Positions 1 through 8,138 are shown, numbered from the stretch's first letter. The stretch: DNA of 64,000 nt from Eubacterium sp. ER2 (GCF_000765215.1 NZ_JPJE01000018.1:1-64000), one strand, 5' to 3'. Numbers and translations: made by a program. The notes: a model not told the origin generated them from the letters alone.

Positions 1-7
1 AAAAAAA

Positions 8-39
8 TAGTTGCGTACGCTACTAAAATGTGATATAGT
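8..39 (+). promoter_or_regulatory. MarR promoter with overlapping palindromic operator
   Basis: An 18-bp near-palindrome at 8-25 (TAGTTGCGTACGCTACTA, symmetric except for one pair of positions) overlaps a -35-like TTGCGT at 11-16. A TATAGT -10 box lies at 34-39 after a 17-bp spacer. MarR proteins bind such dyads as dimers, so the layout suggests that the regulator encoded immediately downstream represses its own promoter. The dyad and boxes are seen; autoregulation is inferred. Confidence 0.6.
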
Positions 40-80
40 CCTTCATCGGAGCAGAACAAGCAAGACAAGGAGGCTTTCCT

Positions 81-545
81 ATGAAAGAGAGAGATTTCCC
101 GGAAATAGGCCGCTGGGTGTCCATCTTCGACAGGCTGATGAAGATGTACTATGACCGGGGGCTGTCCGGGTATGAGATAGGCTGGGGCCAGCAGTTCTAT
201 GTGGAATATCTCCGGGAGCATCCCGGGGCCACGTCCCAGGAGATGGCAGAGCGGTTCCGGGTGGACAAGGCGACCCTGACCAAGATCATCAAGAAGCTGA
301 CGGAGGTTGGATATATAAGAGTCAGCGGCGATGAGCAGGACCGCCGGGTGAAGCATCTGTATCTCACCGACAAGGCGGTCCCGGCGGCCAGAAGGATCCG
401 TCAGATCCATCAGGATTTCTACGAGACTGTCAGCCAGGGGATGGCCCCGGAGGAGCTGGAGGCTGTAGAGCAGGCGCTGCGGCACATGTCCGACAACATC
501 AATCAGAAGGTATGGCATAGAATGGAGGTACATCATGGAAAATGA
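81..545 (+). CDS. MarR family transcriptional regulator
   Basis: A 154-residue protein of typical MarR length. A winged helix-turn-helix covers about residues 48-100: the recognition part reads QEMAERFRVDKATLTKII and the wing carries the family DEQDRR pattern. Flanking helices would form the dimer interface. The start has an AAGGAGG site at 67-73 with good spacing. Its last codons overlap the exporter gene by 11 bp, so the two are translationally coupled. In such pairs the regulator usually represses itself and the exporter and is released by a phenolic or drug ligand. The ligand cannot be read from the sequence. Confidence 0.9.
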   Translation: MKERDFPEIGRWVSIFDRLMKMYYDRGLSGYEIGWGQQFYVEYLREHPGATSQEMAERFRVDKATLTKIIKKLTEVGYIRVSGDEQDRRVKHLYLTDKAVPAARRIRQIHQDFYETVSQGMAPEELEAVEQALRHMSDNINQKVWHRMEVHHGK

Positions 546-1938
546 ACATAAAAAACGAGAAATAAAGGATGGACAGAGGGCAATGATCTTTCTGTGCCTG
601 GTGGTATCAGGCATTTCCTCCTCTGTCCTCTCCACGGCAATGACAACCGCTCTGCCGGGCGTGGTGGAGTATTTCGGGATCAGCACATCGGTGGGCCAGT
701 GGATCACCAGCAGCTACTCCCTGGTCATGGGTATGATCATGCCCCTGACTGCCTTCCTCATCACCCGTTTCCCGACAAAAAGGCTGTATCTGACGGGAAT
801 AGGCGCATTTATCGCAGGACTTCTGGTCAGCATATTTGCGGGGGATTTTGCCCTGATGATGGTGGGGCGTGTCCTGCAGGCCTGCGGCAACGGCGTGCTG
901 ATGACAGCCGCCCAGGTGGTCATCATGACCATTTATCCCATAAAGAAGCGGGGGACCATGATGGGGACATACGGGCTGGCCACCACGGCCGCTCCTGTCG
1001 TGGCGCCCACCATCGCGGGGCTTATGATCGATGCCTTTGGGTGGAAGTCCATCTTCTACGTGTCGCTGGTCATCATGATACTGTCCTTTATCATATCCTG
1101 TATCGTGTTTGAGGATGTCCTGGAGCTGCAGGACAAGAAATTTGACGTGGTCTCCTTTGTGGAGAGCATCGTGGCCTTTGGCGGCGTGACCCTGGGTATC
1201 GGGAACCTGAGCACCTTTGGCATTCTCAGCATAGAGGTAGGGGTTCCGCTTCTTCTCGGAGCCGTGGTCTGCGTCTTCTTTGTGACCCGCCAGTGCAGGC
1301 TGGAGAAGCCTTTCCTGGATGTGAAGATACTGGTCAACCGGAATTACGCAGTAAGCGTCATCTCCAGCATGGTCCTCTACCTTGTGATGATGGGCTCCTC
1401 CGTTATGATGCCCCTCTATGTCCAGAGCGTCATGGGCTACTCGGCGGTGGTGTCCGGTCTTGTGACCCTTCCCGGCTCCCTGGCCACGGCCCTTGTCAGC
1501 CCCTTTGCCGGGAAGCTGTACGATGAGATTGGGATAAAGAAGATTTTTGTGGCAGGGGCCGCCGCTCTTGTCATCAGCAACATGGGCATGTTTTTCCTTT
1601 CTATGGAAACGCCTCTGTGGATCGCTGCAGCGCTGAATGTGATCCGCAACATTTCCATCGGAAGCCTGATGATGCCCCTCCTCACCTGGGGGACCAGCAA
1701 CGTGCACCCCACAAAGATGGCGGACGCCTCCTCCCTTCTCACCTCCCTTCGGACCATCGCGGGCTCTATCGGCTCGGCGGTCTTTGTGGGGATCATGACC
1801 ATGGTGGCGGCGTCCTCAGCGGAAAGCTACGGGGACAACGCCATGATGCACGGCATGAACATGTCCTTTTTCTGGATGGCAGTGGGAGCGGCAGTGCTTC
1901 TGCTGATCGCGTTCTTTGCTGTCAGGGAGAAAAGATAA
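535..1938 (+). CDS. MFS multidrug exporter, EmrB/QacA (DHA2) type
   Basis: A 467-residue, almost entirely hydrophobic protein with about 14 predicted transmembrane segments, the count expected of DHA2 drug:proton antiporters. The N-terminal half shows the family pattern STAMTTALPG and VGQWITSSYSL, then a loop with the MFS motif A remnant FLITRFPTKRLYLTG and the motif C region GTYGLATTAAPVVAPTIAG. It would expel small lipophilic compounds in exchange for protons. It overlaps the upstream MarR gene, and the pair probably forms a two-gene substrate-induced resistance operon. The substrate is unknown. Confidence 0.88.
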   Translation: MENEHKKREIKDGQRAMIFLCLVVSGISSSVLSTAMTTALPGVVEYFGISTSVGQWITSSYSLVMGMIMPLTAFLITRFPTKRLYLTGIGAFIAGLLVSIFAGDFALMMVGRVLQACGNGVLMTAAQVVIMTIYPIKKRGTMMGTYGLATTAAPVVAPTIAGLMIDAFGWKSIFYVSLVIMILSFIISCIVFEDVLELQDKKFDVVSFVESIVAFGGVTLGIGNLSTFGILSIEVGVPLLLGAVVCVFFVTRQCRLEKPFLDVKILVNRNYAVSVISSMVLYLVMMGSSVMMPLYVQSVMGYSAVVSGLVTLPGSLATALVSPFAGKLYDEIGIKKIFVAGAAALVISNMGMFFLSMETPLWIAAALNVIRNISIGSLMMPLLTWGTSNVHPTKMADASSLLTSLRTIAGSIGSAVFVGIMTMVAASSAESYGDNAMMHGMNMSFFWMAVGAAVLLLIAFFAVREKR

Positions 1939-1946
1939 GATATCGC

Positions 1947-2088
1947 TTTTCACAGGATACCAGGTTTGCTATAATGGGAGAGCAAATGAAGGAACTGTCG
2001 GCCGCAAAAGGGCTTTGACAGCGGGAAATCCCCGTAAAACAGGGCATGTCAAAGACTTTTGACAGACAGATCCTCTCTTTTTGACTAT
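1947..2088 (+). promoter_or_regulatory. Tandem promoters and dyad ahead of the XRE regulator
   Basis: TTTTCA (1947-1952) and TATAAT (1970-1975) are separated by 17 bp. A second set, TTGACA (2059-2064) and a weak GACTAT (2083-2088), lies nearer the gene. A perfect 8-bp inverted repeat, CTTTGACA at 2013-2020 and TGTCAAAG at 2047-2054, sits just upstream of the second -35 box. It could be an operator for the encoded HTH protein or a short hairpin. These are sequence matches only. Confidence 0.4.
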
Positions 2089-2110
2089 AGTGAAAGCGCA
2101 GGGAGAAAAA

Positions 2111-2695
2111 ATGGAGCTTGGAAATCAGATTAAAAAATACCGGAAGGAACGGTCCCTGTCACAGGATGCCCTGGCGGAGAAGGTCTATGTCTCGAGGCAG
2201 ACCATCTCAAACTGGGAGAATGACAAGAGCTATCCGGATATAAACAGTCTGATGCTCCTCTGCGACACATTTGAAATCTCTCTGGATCAATTAGTCAAAG
2301 GAGACGTGGAGACGATGAAGCAGAGGATGAACATGAGCGACGATGAGAGGAAAGAATTTAATCGCCTTGGAAACATTTTTGGTTTCCTCCTCCTTCTCAT
2401 CGGCGTCACCCCTATTCCTCTTGTCCACTTTCTGTCCTATGTGGGAATGGGAATATGGATCGTCATCCTGCTGGCGGGCATCTATGCGGCGGCCCAGGTG
2501 GAAAAGAGAAAGGCCCGGTACGATATCCAGAGCTACAAGGAAATCGTAGCTTTTGTGGAGGGGACCACCCTGGACGAGATCGAGAAGGCGAAGGAAGAGG
2601 GGAAGCGTATCTACCAGAAGATCCTTCTGGCGGTTGGGACAGGTGTCCTTGCCCTGGCTGTCAGCCTGTTTTTCATATGGCTCCTGGGTGTATGA
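2111..2695 (+). CDS. XRE-family HTH regulator with membrane segments
   Basis: A 194-residue protein. Residues about 6-60 form an HTH_3/XRE domain (LSQDALAEKVYVSRQTISNWE). Two adjacent hydrophobic segments lie at about 88-128 and a third at the C-terminus at about 172-193, so the DNA-binding domain is tethered to the membrane. This layout is common in Clostridia and Lactobacillales. The ATG at 2111 is preferred over a TTG 30 bp upstream because GGGAG at 2101-2105 gives proper spacing and the HTH begins at once. A GPP34-like gene follows after 56 bp, probably in the same transcript. The regulated target and signal are unknown. Confidence 0.82.
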   Translation: MELGNQIKKYRKERSLSQDALAEKVYVSRQTISNWENDKSYPDINSLMLLCDTFEISLDQLVKGDVETMKQRMNMSDDERKEFNRLGNIFGFLLLLIGVTPIPLVHFLSYVGMGIWIVILLAGIYAAAQVEKRKARYDIQSYKEIVAFVEGTTLDEIEKAKEEGKRIYQKILLAVGTGVLALAVSLFFIWLLGV

Positions 2696-2751
2696 CTCCG
2701 AAGATATATTTGATTGATTGGTCAGCAAGAAATATTTCGGAGGAAAATGAG

Positions 2752-3414
2752 ATGGAAAGAAGAGGAATTGCACAGGAGTACTACATTCTGGCGGTGACAG
2801 ACATTGGCTGCATGCCGGCCATGCACAGGGAGGAGGGCAACGCCGCTCTTGTGGCTGCAGGATTTATGGACCTCCTCATGAATGAGGTGGTGAGCATGGA
2901 CGGGAAGACCATCAAGGTGGAGCGGGAGCTGCCGGACAGCCTTGAGCATCTGACAGTCCTGTACGAGTATCTGAAGAAGAAGCCCCGCACTGCTCTGAAA
3001 ATGATAAGCGATTTTCTTACCTATGATATCAGCAGGATGGGGCAGTTCATAGCAGACACAGGGGCGTCCCTTTTGGGGGATCAGTCCGTAAGGGAAGAAA
3101 AGGGCGGCATGCTGGGCAATAGGACGGTGTACATCCCGCAGAAGAGCGCCAGGACCGCGCTGGCAGAGAGGCTGCGGGAGGCGGCCAGGGACGGCGGTGA
3201 TATGTCCCCTGAGGACGGAGCCCTCCTGTGGATCTTGAAGAGCTCGAAGAACCTGGACCAGTATTTCTCCAAATTCGAGAGAAAGGACCTGAAAGCCAGA
3301 TTAAAGGAGCAGAAGAAGGACCCTCAAAGCCTCGAAATGGGGAGGATGATCAGGTACATGAGCTCTGTGGATGACATGCTGCTCGCCTGCCTCATGGTGG
3401 GAATTATCGTGTAG
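2752..3414 (+). CDS. GPP34 (GOLPH3-like) family protein
   Basis: A 220-residue soluble protein. The pattern resembles GPP34/GOLPH3-like proteins: an N-terminal LAVTDIG segment, a helix with AALVAAGFMDLLMNEVV followed by the strand MDGKTIKVE, a mid-protein run of helices, and the C-terminal SPEDGALLWILKSS segment. In eukaryotes the family binds phosphatidylinositol 4-phosphate at the Golgi; bacterial members are mostly uncharacterised. The ATG at 2752 follows GGAGG at 2739-2743. Its position behind a membrane-tethered XRE regulator suggests an envelope-related role, but that is inference. The assignment rests on pattern memory, not a search. Confidence 0.55.
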   Translation: MERRGIAQEYYILAVTDIGCMPAMHREEGNAALVAAGFMDLLMNEVVSMDGKTIKVERELPDSLEHLTVLYEYLKKKPRTALKMISDFLTYDISRMGQFIADTGASLLGDQSVREEKGGMLGNRTVYIPQKSARTALAERLREAARDGGDMSPEDGALLWILKSSKNLDQYFSKFERKDLKARLKEQKKDPQSLEMGRMIRYMSSVDDMLLACLMVGIIV

Positions 3415-3446
3415 GAAATAAATAATAGATCAAAGGGTACTCCTGG

Positions 3447-3649
3447 TTGACAGAAGATATAAGCTGATGTAAACTTGGAGTACCTTCTTTTTTGAGAAGA
3501 CATTTCTTGAACCGCATCATTCAAAAAGCGGTTCCCATTCATATCTGACGTATCGGGCATATCTGCCGGATCACCCGGAAATGATGAAAAATTTATGTAA
3601 AAGTTGCGCGTGGGGAAGAAACTGTATTATACTGACAAGGAGGAGAGGG
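3447..3649 (+). repeat. Conserved promoter/leader repeat, copy A
   Basis: This block recurs at 45702-45904. The last 149 bp (3501-3649) differ at only about five positions, while the first 54 bp are clearly more diverged. Both copies keep TTGACA-17-TAAACT (3447-3475 here) and a second promoter-like pair (TTGCGC at 3604-3609, TATACT at 3628-3633). They also share a perfect 7-bp hairpin (GAACCGC 3509-3515, GCGGTTC 3528-3534) and an AAGGAGG site at 3637. In both, the block ends where a PD-(D/E)XK-type gene begins, so it is probably the shared regulatory leader of a multi-copy gene family. Confidence 0.8.
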
Positions 3650-4478
3650 ATGGAGCAGGAGAAGAGAAGACTGTCCTGGCATCCGGCTGGAGAAGAATAT
3701 CGGAAGGATATTCAAGAGCTACAATATCATTGAGTACAAATCCCCGGAGGACTATCTGAGCATCAATGATTTCTACAAGGTGTACGCCTACGCCTGCCTG
3801 TATCAGTCGGACACGGACCGGGTGATGGAGGTGGACCCGGAGGAGATCACCCTGACATTCGTGTGCATGCGCTACCCCAGGAAGCTGCTGGGGCATCTGA
3901 AGAAGGCAAGAGGGATGAAGGTCAGCAGGCAGGGTGACGGGATTTACTATCTTGAGGGAGACGCCCTTGCGATGCAGCTCCTGGTGACAAGGGAGCTGTC
4001 GGAGAGAGACAATTACTGGCTGCAGCACCTGAGGGGGAACCTGAAGGAGGGCCGCGAGCTGCAGGACCTGATGGAGAGATATGAGCGGCACAGACATTCA
4101 AAGTGGTACCAGGCGGCCATGGATCTGATCGTGCGAGCCAACTGGGACAGGATGAAGGAGGAGAAGGAAATGTGCGAGGCATTGAGAGAGCTGTTTGCAG
4201 ACGAGCTGCAGGAGTCGAAGGAGCAGGGAGAGGAGACAAAGCTTATCTCCTGGATCTGTGCGAAACTAAAAAAGGATAAGCCCATTTCTGCTATCATAGA
4301 AGATTTCGGGGAACTGGGAGAGCCGGAGGAGAAGGTAAGCCTCATCTGCGAGACAGCCCGCCGGTTTGCCCCGGACTATGATGTGGACGAAATCTATGCT
4401 GCCCTCGCAGAGAGAGGGAGGAGAGGGACCGGGGAAAAGCAGGTAAACGAACCGTCGGGCTGTGTATCCGGAAAATAG
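3650..4478 (+). pseudogene. Broken PD-(D/E)XK nuclease-like (Rpn-type) gene, copy A
   Basis: The start at 3650 has an excellent ribosome-binding site but its frame stops after 27 codons (MEQEKRRLSWHPAG and onward, TGA at 3731). The neighbouring frame is open from about 3690 to 4478 and reads EKNIGRIFKSYNIIEYKSPEDYL, then a long helical C-terminal region. In intact relatives as I remember them, WHPA is followed by roughly 40-50 residues before the NIGRIF segment. An out-of-frame internal deletion near 3689 is therefore likely. The EYK triad part of the nuclease core survives. An internal start near 3780 could make a 232-residue product lacking the core, but no ribosome-binding site supports it. 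Confidence 0.65.
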
Positions 4479-4490
4479 ATCATACACAGG

Positions 4491-4519
4491 CTGACAAAGC
4501 CATTCTCTTAGAATATACT
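4491..4519 (+). promoter_or_regulatory. Sigma-A-type promoter for the 4.5-12.6 kb run
   Basis: CTGACA (4491-4496) and TATACT (4514-4519) are separated by 17 bp. The start codon at 4542 follows, with AAGGAGGGG between. No other good promoter was noticed before RarA, so this may drive much of the dense run downstream. Confidence 0.55.
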
Positions 4520-4541
4520 CTCTTTAGAAGGAGGGGATGAA

Positions 4542-5069
4542 ATGGACGTAAAAAGGACAGGAAGCTTTATCGCGGAAATGCGGAAGGGGAAAAATATGAC
4601 CCAGGCGGAGCTGGCAGCAAAGCTCCAGGTGACGGACAAGGCTGTCAGCCGCTGGGAGCGGGGCGTGGGCTACCCGGACATCACGCTTCTTGAGCCGCTG
4701 GCCGGGCAGCTTGGGGTCACAGTCCTGGACATTCTGAGAGGAGAGAAGACCTTCCCGGACAAAATGACGGGAGAGGAGACAGAACAGACAGTGGCGGAGA
4801 CAGTCAGGCTGGCGGCCGTGCAGAGACGCCAGGCAGTCCGGCGCGTTATCCTGCTGGCCATCGTGATGCTGATCGGCGCTGCCATGCTCATTTGGGGTAT
4901 CCTCTGGTGGACTTCCCAGCAGAGCGCCCTGAAGATCATTGCAGGGGCGGACGGGCCCCCGGCAGTCTTTGTGGCCTGGAGGGTGGAGCCAATGCTGCCG
5001 GTTGCTGTCTCGGCGGCGGGGGCTGTGCTGATCCTTGCTTCCCTGCTTATTTACAGATGGAGGAAATAG
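4542..5069 (+). CDS. XRE-family HTH regulator with two membrane segments
   Basis: A 175-residue protein. Residues about 7-62 form a classic XRE domain (MTQAELAAKLQVTDKAVSRWERG, cut here at its conserved WERG end). Two hydrophobic segments follow at about 104-126 and 148-170. This is the common Clostridia design of an HTH domain joined to a small membrane module. It is the first gene after a recognisable promoter. Three bases separate it from the acetyltransferase gene, so it heads a tightly packed transcription unit. Target and signal are not visible. Confidence 0.82.
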   Translation: MDVKRTGSFIAEMRKGKNMTQAELAAKLQVTDKAVSRWERGVGYPDITLLEPLAGQLGVTVLDILRGEKTFPDKMTGEETEQTVAETVRLAAVQRRQAVRRVILLAIVMLIGAAMLIWGILWWTSQQSALKIIAGADGPPAVFVAWRVEPMLPVAVSAAGAVLILASLLIYRWRK

Positions 5070-5072
5070 AGC

Positions 5073-5663
5073 ATGTCAATAGAACACACGGAACCTATCC
5101 GCCTTCGCACTGCCTGTGAGGAGGACGCGGAGGCGCTGCTGGATATCTACGCGCCCTATGTGGAGCACACAGCTGTCAGTTTTGAGTATGAGGTGCCCTC
5201 TGTGGAGGAGTTCGAAGAGCGCATCCGCCGCATAAGGGAGCGGTATCCGTACCTGCTTGCAGAGTCAGAAGGAGAAATCCTGGGCTATGCCTACGCCTCT
5301 CCCTTTCACGAGAGGCGGGCCTACGACTGGGCGGCGGAGACGTCCATTTATCTGCGGAGGGACAGAAGGAGACAGGGGCTTGGGAGGAAGCTGTACGAGG
5401 CCCTGGAGGAAATCCTGCGGATGCAGGGCATTACGGATCTCTACGCCTGCATCGCCTGCCCGGAGGGGGAAGACCCGTACCTGAACGGGGACAGTATCCT
5501 GTTCCATCAGCGCATGGGATTTCGGACTGTGGGGCGATTCCCGAGCTGCGGTTACAAATTCCACAGGTGGTACCACATGGTGTGGATGGCAAAAAATATA
5601 GGAGAGCATCGGGAAGAGCAGCCTGAGGTAAAGCCTTTTTCATCCATACGGCAAGGAGAGTGA
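5073..5663 (+). CDS. GNAT N-acetyltransferase, phosphinothricin acetyltransferase-like
   Basis: A 196-residue protein. The GNAT fold is clear: an N-terminal RLRTACEEDAEALLDIY strand-helix, the PAT/Bar-type AVSFEYEVPSVEEF segment, and the acetyl-CoA loop RRQGLGRKLYEAL at about residues 91-104. The C-terminal LFHQRMGFRTVGRF and HRWYHMVWM segments are typical of the phosphinothricin/methionine-sulfone acetyltransferase branch. It would transfer acetyl from acetyl-CoA to the amino group of a small molecule. The substrate is not readable, and most genomic homologues are not dedicated resistance enzymes. It is in an operon-like arrangement with an XRE gene upstream and a HAD phosphatase 4 bp downstream. 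Confidence 0.85.
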   Translation: MSIEHTEPIRLRTACEEDAEALLDIYAPYVEHTAVSFEYEVPSVEEFEERIRRIRERYPYLLAESEGEILGYAYASPFHERRAYDWAAETSIYLRRDRRRQGLGRKLYEALEEILRMQGITDLYACIACPEGEDPYLNGDSILFHQRMGFRTVGRFPSCGYKFHRWYHMVWMAKNIGEHREEQPEVKPFSSIRQGE

Positions 5664-5667
5664 TAAG

Positions 5668-6501
5668 ATGGATAAGACACAAGAGAAAAGACACAGGATC
5701 AAACTCCTGGCTGTGGACATGGACGGCACCTGCCTGGATGGAAGGAGCCGCATGTCCCGGGAGACAGTGGAAGCCTTGCGGGAAGCGGCCCGGGCGGGTA
5801 TCACTGTGGTGCCCACGACAGGCAGGAACCTTCACTGCCTACCTCACCGGCTGGCGGGGGAGAGAGACATTTACCGGTATGTCATCAGCTCCAACGGGGC
5901 CGTAGTGACAGACTGCCGGACCGGAAAGGACCTGTTCCGGTCTATGATCCCAAAGGAGACGGCCCTGGGACTTCTCCGGGACTGCCGGAGGACAGGAGCC
6001 GGCATCACGGCCCACCTCCACCATGAATACCTGATACAGGGGCGGCTTCTTGTCCTTCTGGGCAGGCTGATATACGGGAAGGACGCCAGGGGCGTGTACC
6101 GTGTAAAGAGCTTGGAGAGGACCATTGCAAGATCCAGGTACGGGGTGGAGGAGATCCAGTTTTATTTTCTGCGTCCCGGCGTGCGGGAACGGCTTGAAAA
6201 GCTGCTTAAGAGGACCCGGGGTCTGACCTGGGCCAGCACGTCCATATACGTGGAGGTGTTCTCCGAGAAGACGTCCAAGGGGATGGCTCTGGCCGCCCTG
6301 GCGGAAAGGCTGGGGATAAAGAAAGAAGAGACGGCCTGCATAGGCGACGGGGAGAACGACCTGCCCATGTTCCGGGCGGCAGGCCTTAAGATGGCCATGG
6401 GGAACGCCGTGCCGGAGCTGAGGGAGAAGGCGGATATCATCCTTCCATCCAACGGACGCGGCGGAGCGGCGAAGGGGATACGGCTGTGTCTTCCCCGCTG
6501 A
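5668..6501 (+). CDS. HAD-superfamily phosphatase, Cof/YbiV type
   Basis: A 277-residue HAD hydrolase of the Cof (IIB cap) group. Motif I is DMDGTCLD near residue 17 and motif II lies in VVPTTGRN near 50. The motif III lysine is in SKGMALAAL near 207, and motif IV is GDGENDLPMF near 226. Such enzymes remove phosphate from sugar phosphates, flavin or pyridoxal phosphate using an aspartyl-phosphate intermediate. Which substrate applies here cannot be told. The start has AAGGAG at 5651-5656 and lies just after the acetyltransferase stop. Confidence 0.88.
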   Translation: MDKTQEKRHRIKLLAVDMDGTCLDGRSRMSRETVEALREAARAGITVVPTTGRNLHCLPHRLAGERDIYRYVISSNGAVVTDCRTGKDLFRSMIPKETALGLLRDCRRTGAGITAHLHHEYLIQGRLLVLLGRLIYGKDARGVYRVKSLERTIARSRYGVEEIQFYFLRPGVRERLEKLLKRTRGLTWASTSIYVEVFSEKTSKGMALAALAERLGIKKEETACIGDGENDLPMFRAAGLKMAMGNAVPELREKADIILPSNGRGGAAKGIRLCLPR

Positions 6502-6552
6502 GTCAAGCCCGGACAAGGACAGGAAAACAGATATATAAAAGGAAGAGGACAG

Positions 6553-7446
6553 ATGAGGATCGTAAACCTGATAGAGAACACAGAAGGCCAGCCCGGCTGC
6601 CGCTGTGAGCACGGACTGAGCTTTTACATAGAGACGGAGAGACATAAGGTGCTCATGGACACAGGGGCAAGTGATGGATTTCTTGCAAATGCCGACCTTC
6701 TGGGAATTGACCTGGGAGGGGTGGACGCGGTGATCTTAAGTCACGGCCACTATGACCACGGCGGCGGGATACCCGCTTTCGCAAAGAAATATCCGGGGAC
6801 AAGGATTTATATGCAGCAAAGCGCGGGAGGGAGCTTTTACCACCTGAAGCCGGAGGGTGAAAAGTACATCGGGCTGGAGCCCTGCATCCTGGGGCTGCCC
6901 CAGTGCGTGTTCCTCCAGGGAGACCACCGGATCGACGGGGAGCTGTTCCTCTTTTCCGGCATAGAGGGACGCAGGATGTGGCCGGAGGGCAACCGGGCGC
7001 TGAAGCGGAAGGCCGGGGCGGTGTATGTCCAGGACGATTTTTGCCACGAACAGTGCCTTGTGGTAAGTGAGGGAGATTTTCACGTGCTGCTCTCGGGCTG
7101 CGCCCACAGCGGGGTGCTGAACATACTGGACAGATACCGGGAGATTTTTGGAGAGTGGCCGGATGTGCTGGTCAGCGGTTTCCACATGAAGAAGGACAGG
7201 TATGAGGAGGCGGATCTGGAACATATCAGGGAGACGGCCCGGCTTCTTAAGGAGACGGGTATTCTCTGCTTCACAGGCCACTGCACGGGACAGAGGGCCT
7301 TTGACGTGATGAAGGATATCATGGGGGAGCAGCTGCGGGCCATCCACAGCGGGGAAGTGGTCCTGGATACGGGGAAAGCGCTTCCGGATACCGGAGAATT
7401 GCTTCAGGATATGGAGGAGGAAAAAGATGCGGATATCAGTATGTGA
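6553..7446 (+). CDS. Metallo-beta-lactamase-fold hydrolase
   Basis: A 297-residue protein. The metal-binding signature is SHGHYDHGGG at about residues 62-71, with further ligands expected in SGCAHSGVLN (about 180) and FTGHCTGQRA (about 240). The N-terminal pattern (LIENTEG, HGLSFYIET, LMDTGAS) matches the subgroup annotated as 7,8-dihydropterin-6-methyl-4-(beta-D-ribofuranosyl)-aminobenzene-5'-phosphate synthase-like. That name comes from an archaeal methanopterin enzyme and probably does not describe the role here. Its end overlaps the response-regulator gene by 20 bp, so translation of the two is coupled. Confidence 0.82.
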   Translation: MRIVNLIENTEGQPGCRCEHGLSFYIETERHKVLMDTGASDGFLANADLLGIDLGGVDAVILSHGHYDHGGGIPAFAKKYPGTRIYMQQSAGGSFYHLKPEGEKYIGLEPCILGLPQCVFLQGDHRIDGELFLFSGIEGRRMWPEGNRALKRKAGAVYVQDDFCHEQCLVVSEGDFHVLLSGCAHSGVLNILDRYREIFGEWPDVLVSGFHMKKDRYEEADLEHIRETARLLKETGILCFTGHCTGQRAFDVMKDIMGEQLRAIHSGEVVLDTGKALPDTGELLQDMEEEKDADISM

Positions 7447-8134
7447 CGACGAGCCTCTTTTCCTGGAGATGCTCCGGGAGAAGCTGGAGAGATACTACCG
7501 CAGCCTGGACCTGCGGATCGACGCCTTTTCCTCCGGGGAGGCCCTTGTGCGGGCTGTGGAGAGAGAGCCCTTCTGCTGGTCCCTGGTCTTCCTGGATATC
7601 GAGATGCCGGGGATGGACGGGCTGGAGGCGGCCCGGGCGGTGAGAGACGTAAATGACGCCATCCCTGTCATCCTCCTCACCAGCCACACAGAGTACGCCA
7701 TGAAAGGGTACGAGGTGGAGGCCTTCCGTTTTCTTGCCAAGCCAGTGGAGGAATCGTCCCTCTTTGGGGCGCTGCGGGCTGTGGAGGAGAGGGAAAGGCG
7801 GAACAGGAGGATACAGGTGAAGGCGGACGGGAGAGAGCTTTTTATCCCTCTTGTAGAAATCCTGTATTTCCGAAGTGAGAACGTGTATCTCACCCTGTAC
7901 ATGACAGGCGGGAGACACTGCCTGCTCCGGAAGAAGCTTAAGGAACAGGCGGAAGGACTGCCGCCCCTGGATTTTTTCCAGATCCACAGGAGCTACCTGG
8001 TGGGACTGCGGCATGTGTCCGCCTTTGACGGGCGGGAGGTGACCCTGTCAGATGGGACCCGGCTGCCGGTGAGCCGGGGGAAGCGGGCTGCTTTTGTCCA
8101 GGCTCTCTCCCGGTATATATCTGAAAAGGAGTAG
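7427..8134 (+). CDS. LytTR-type response regulator
   Basis: A 235-residue protein. The receiver domain (about 1-120) shows the acidic pair CDDE at the N-terminus and the phospho-acceptor aspartate in FLDIEMPGMDG near residue 60. The threonine and lysine switch positions lie in LLTSHTEYA and FLAKPVEE. The C-terminal LytTR DNA-binding domain (about 135-232) carries FRSENVYLTLY, FFQIHRSYLVGL and the SRGKR ending. Such regulators respond to a membrane GHKL kinase, often in peptide signalling or bacteriocin control. The kinase gene starts 4 bp downstream. No signal-peptide gene was found beside it. Confidence 0.92.
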   Translation: MRISVCDDEPLFLEMLREKLERYYRSLDLRIDAFSSGEALVRAVEREPFCWSLVFLDIEMPGMDGLEAARAVRDVNDAIPVILLTSHTEYAMKGYEVEAFRFLAKPVEESSLFGALRAVEERERRNRRIQVKADGRELFIPLVEILYFRSENVYLTLYMTGGRHCLLRKKLKEQAEGLPPLDFFQIHRSYLVGLRHVSAFDGREVTLSDGTRLPVSRGKRAAFVQALSRYISEKE

Positions 8135-8138
8135 GAAG

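Noticed and set aside
1986-2018. Ten-codon open frame MKELSAAKGL upstream of the XRE gene
   Set aside because: A GGGAG precedes it, but the length and lack of regulatory logic make a leader peptide too speculative.
3497-3560. Minus-strand open frame beginning MPDTSDMNGNRFLNDAVQEM, also present in copy B at 45750-45815
   Set aside because: Its similarity between copies is fully explained by near-identical DNA; it has no convincing ribosome-binding site and diverges at once outside the repeat core.
5073-5663. Dedicated phosphinothricin resistance gene
   Set aside because: The sequence belongs to the wider PAT-like GNAT family; genomic context gives no sign of a resistance or biosynthetic cassette.
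6553-7446. Methanopterin-pathway synthase
   Set aside because: The family name derives from archaea; no other methanopterin genes are present, so only the fold is called.
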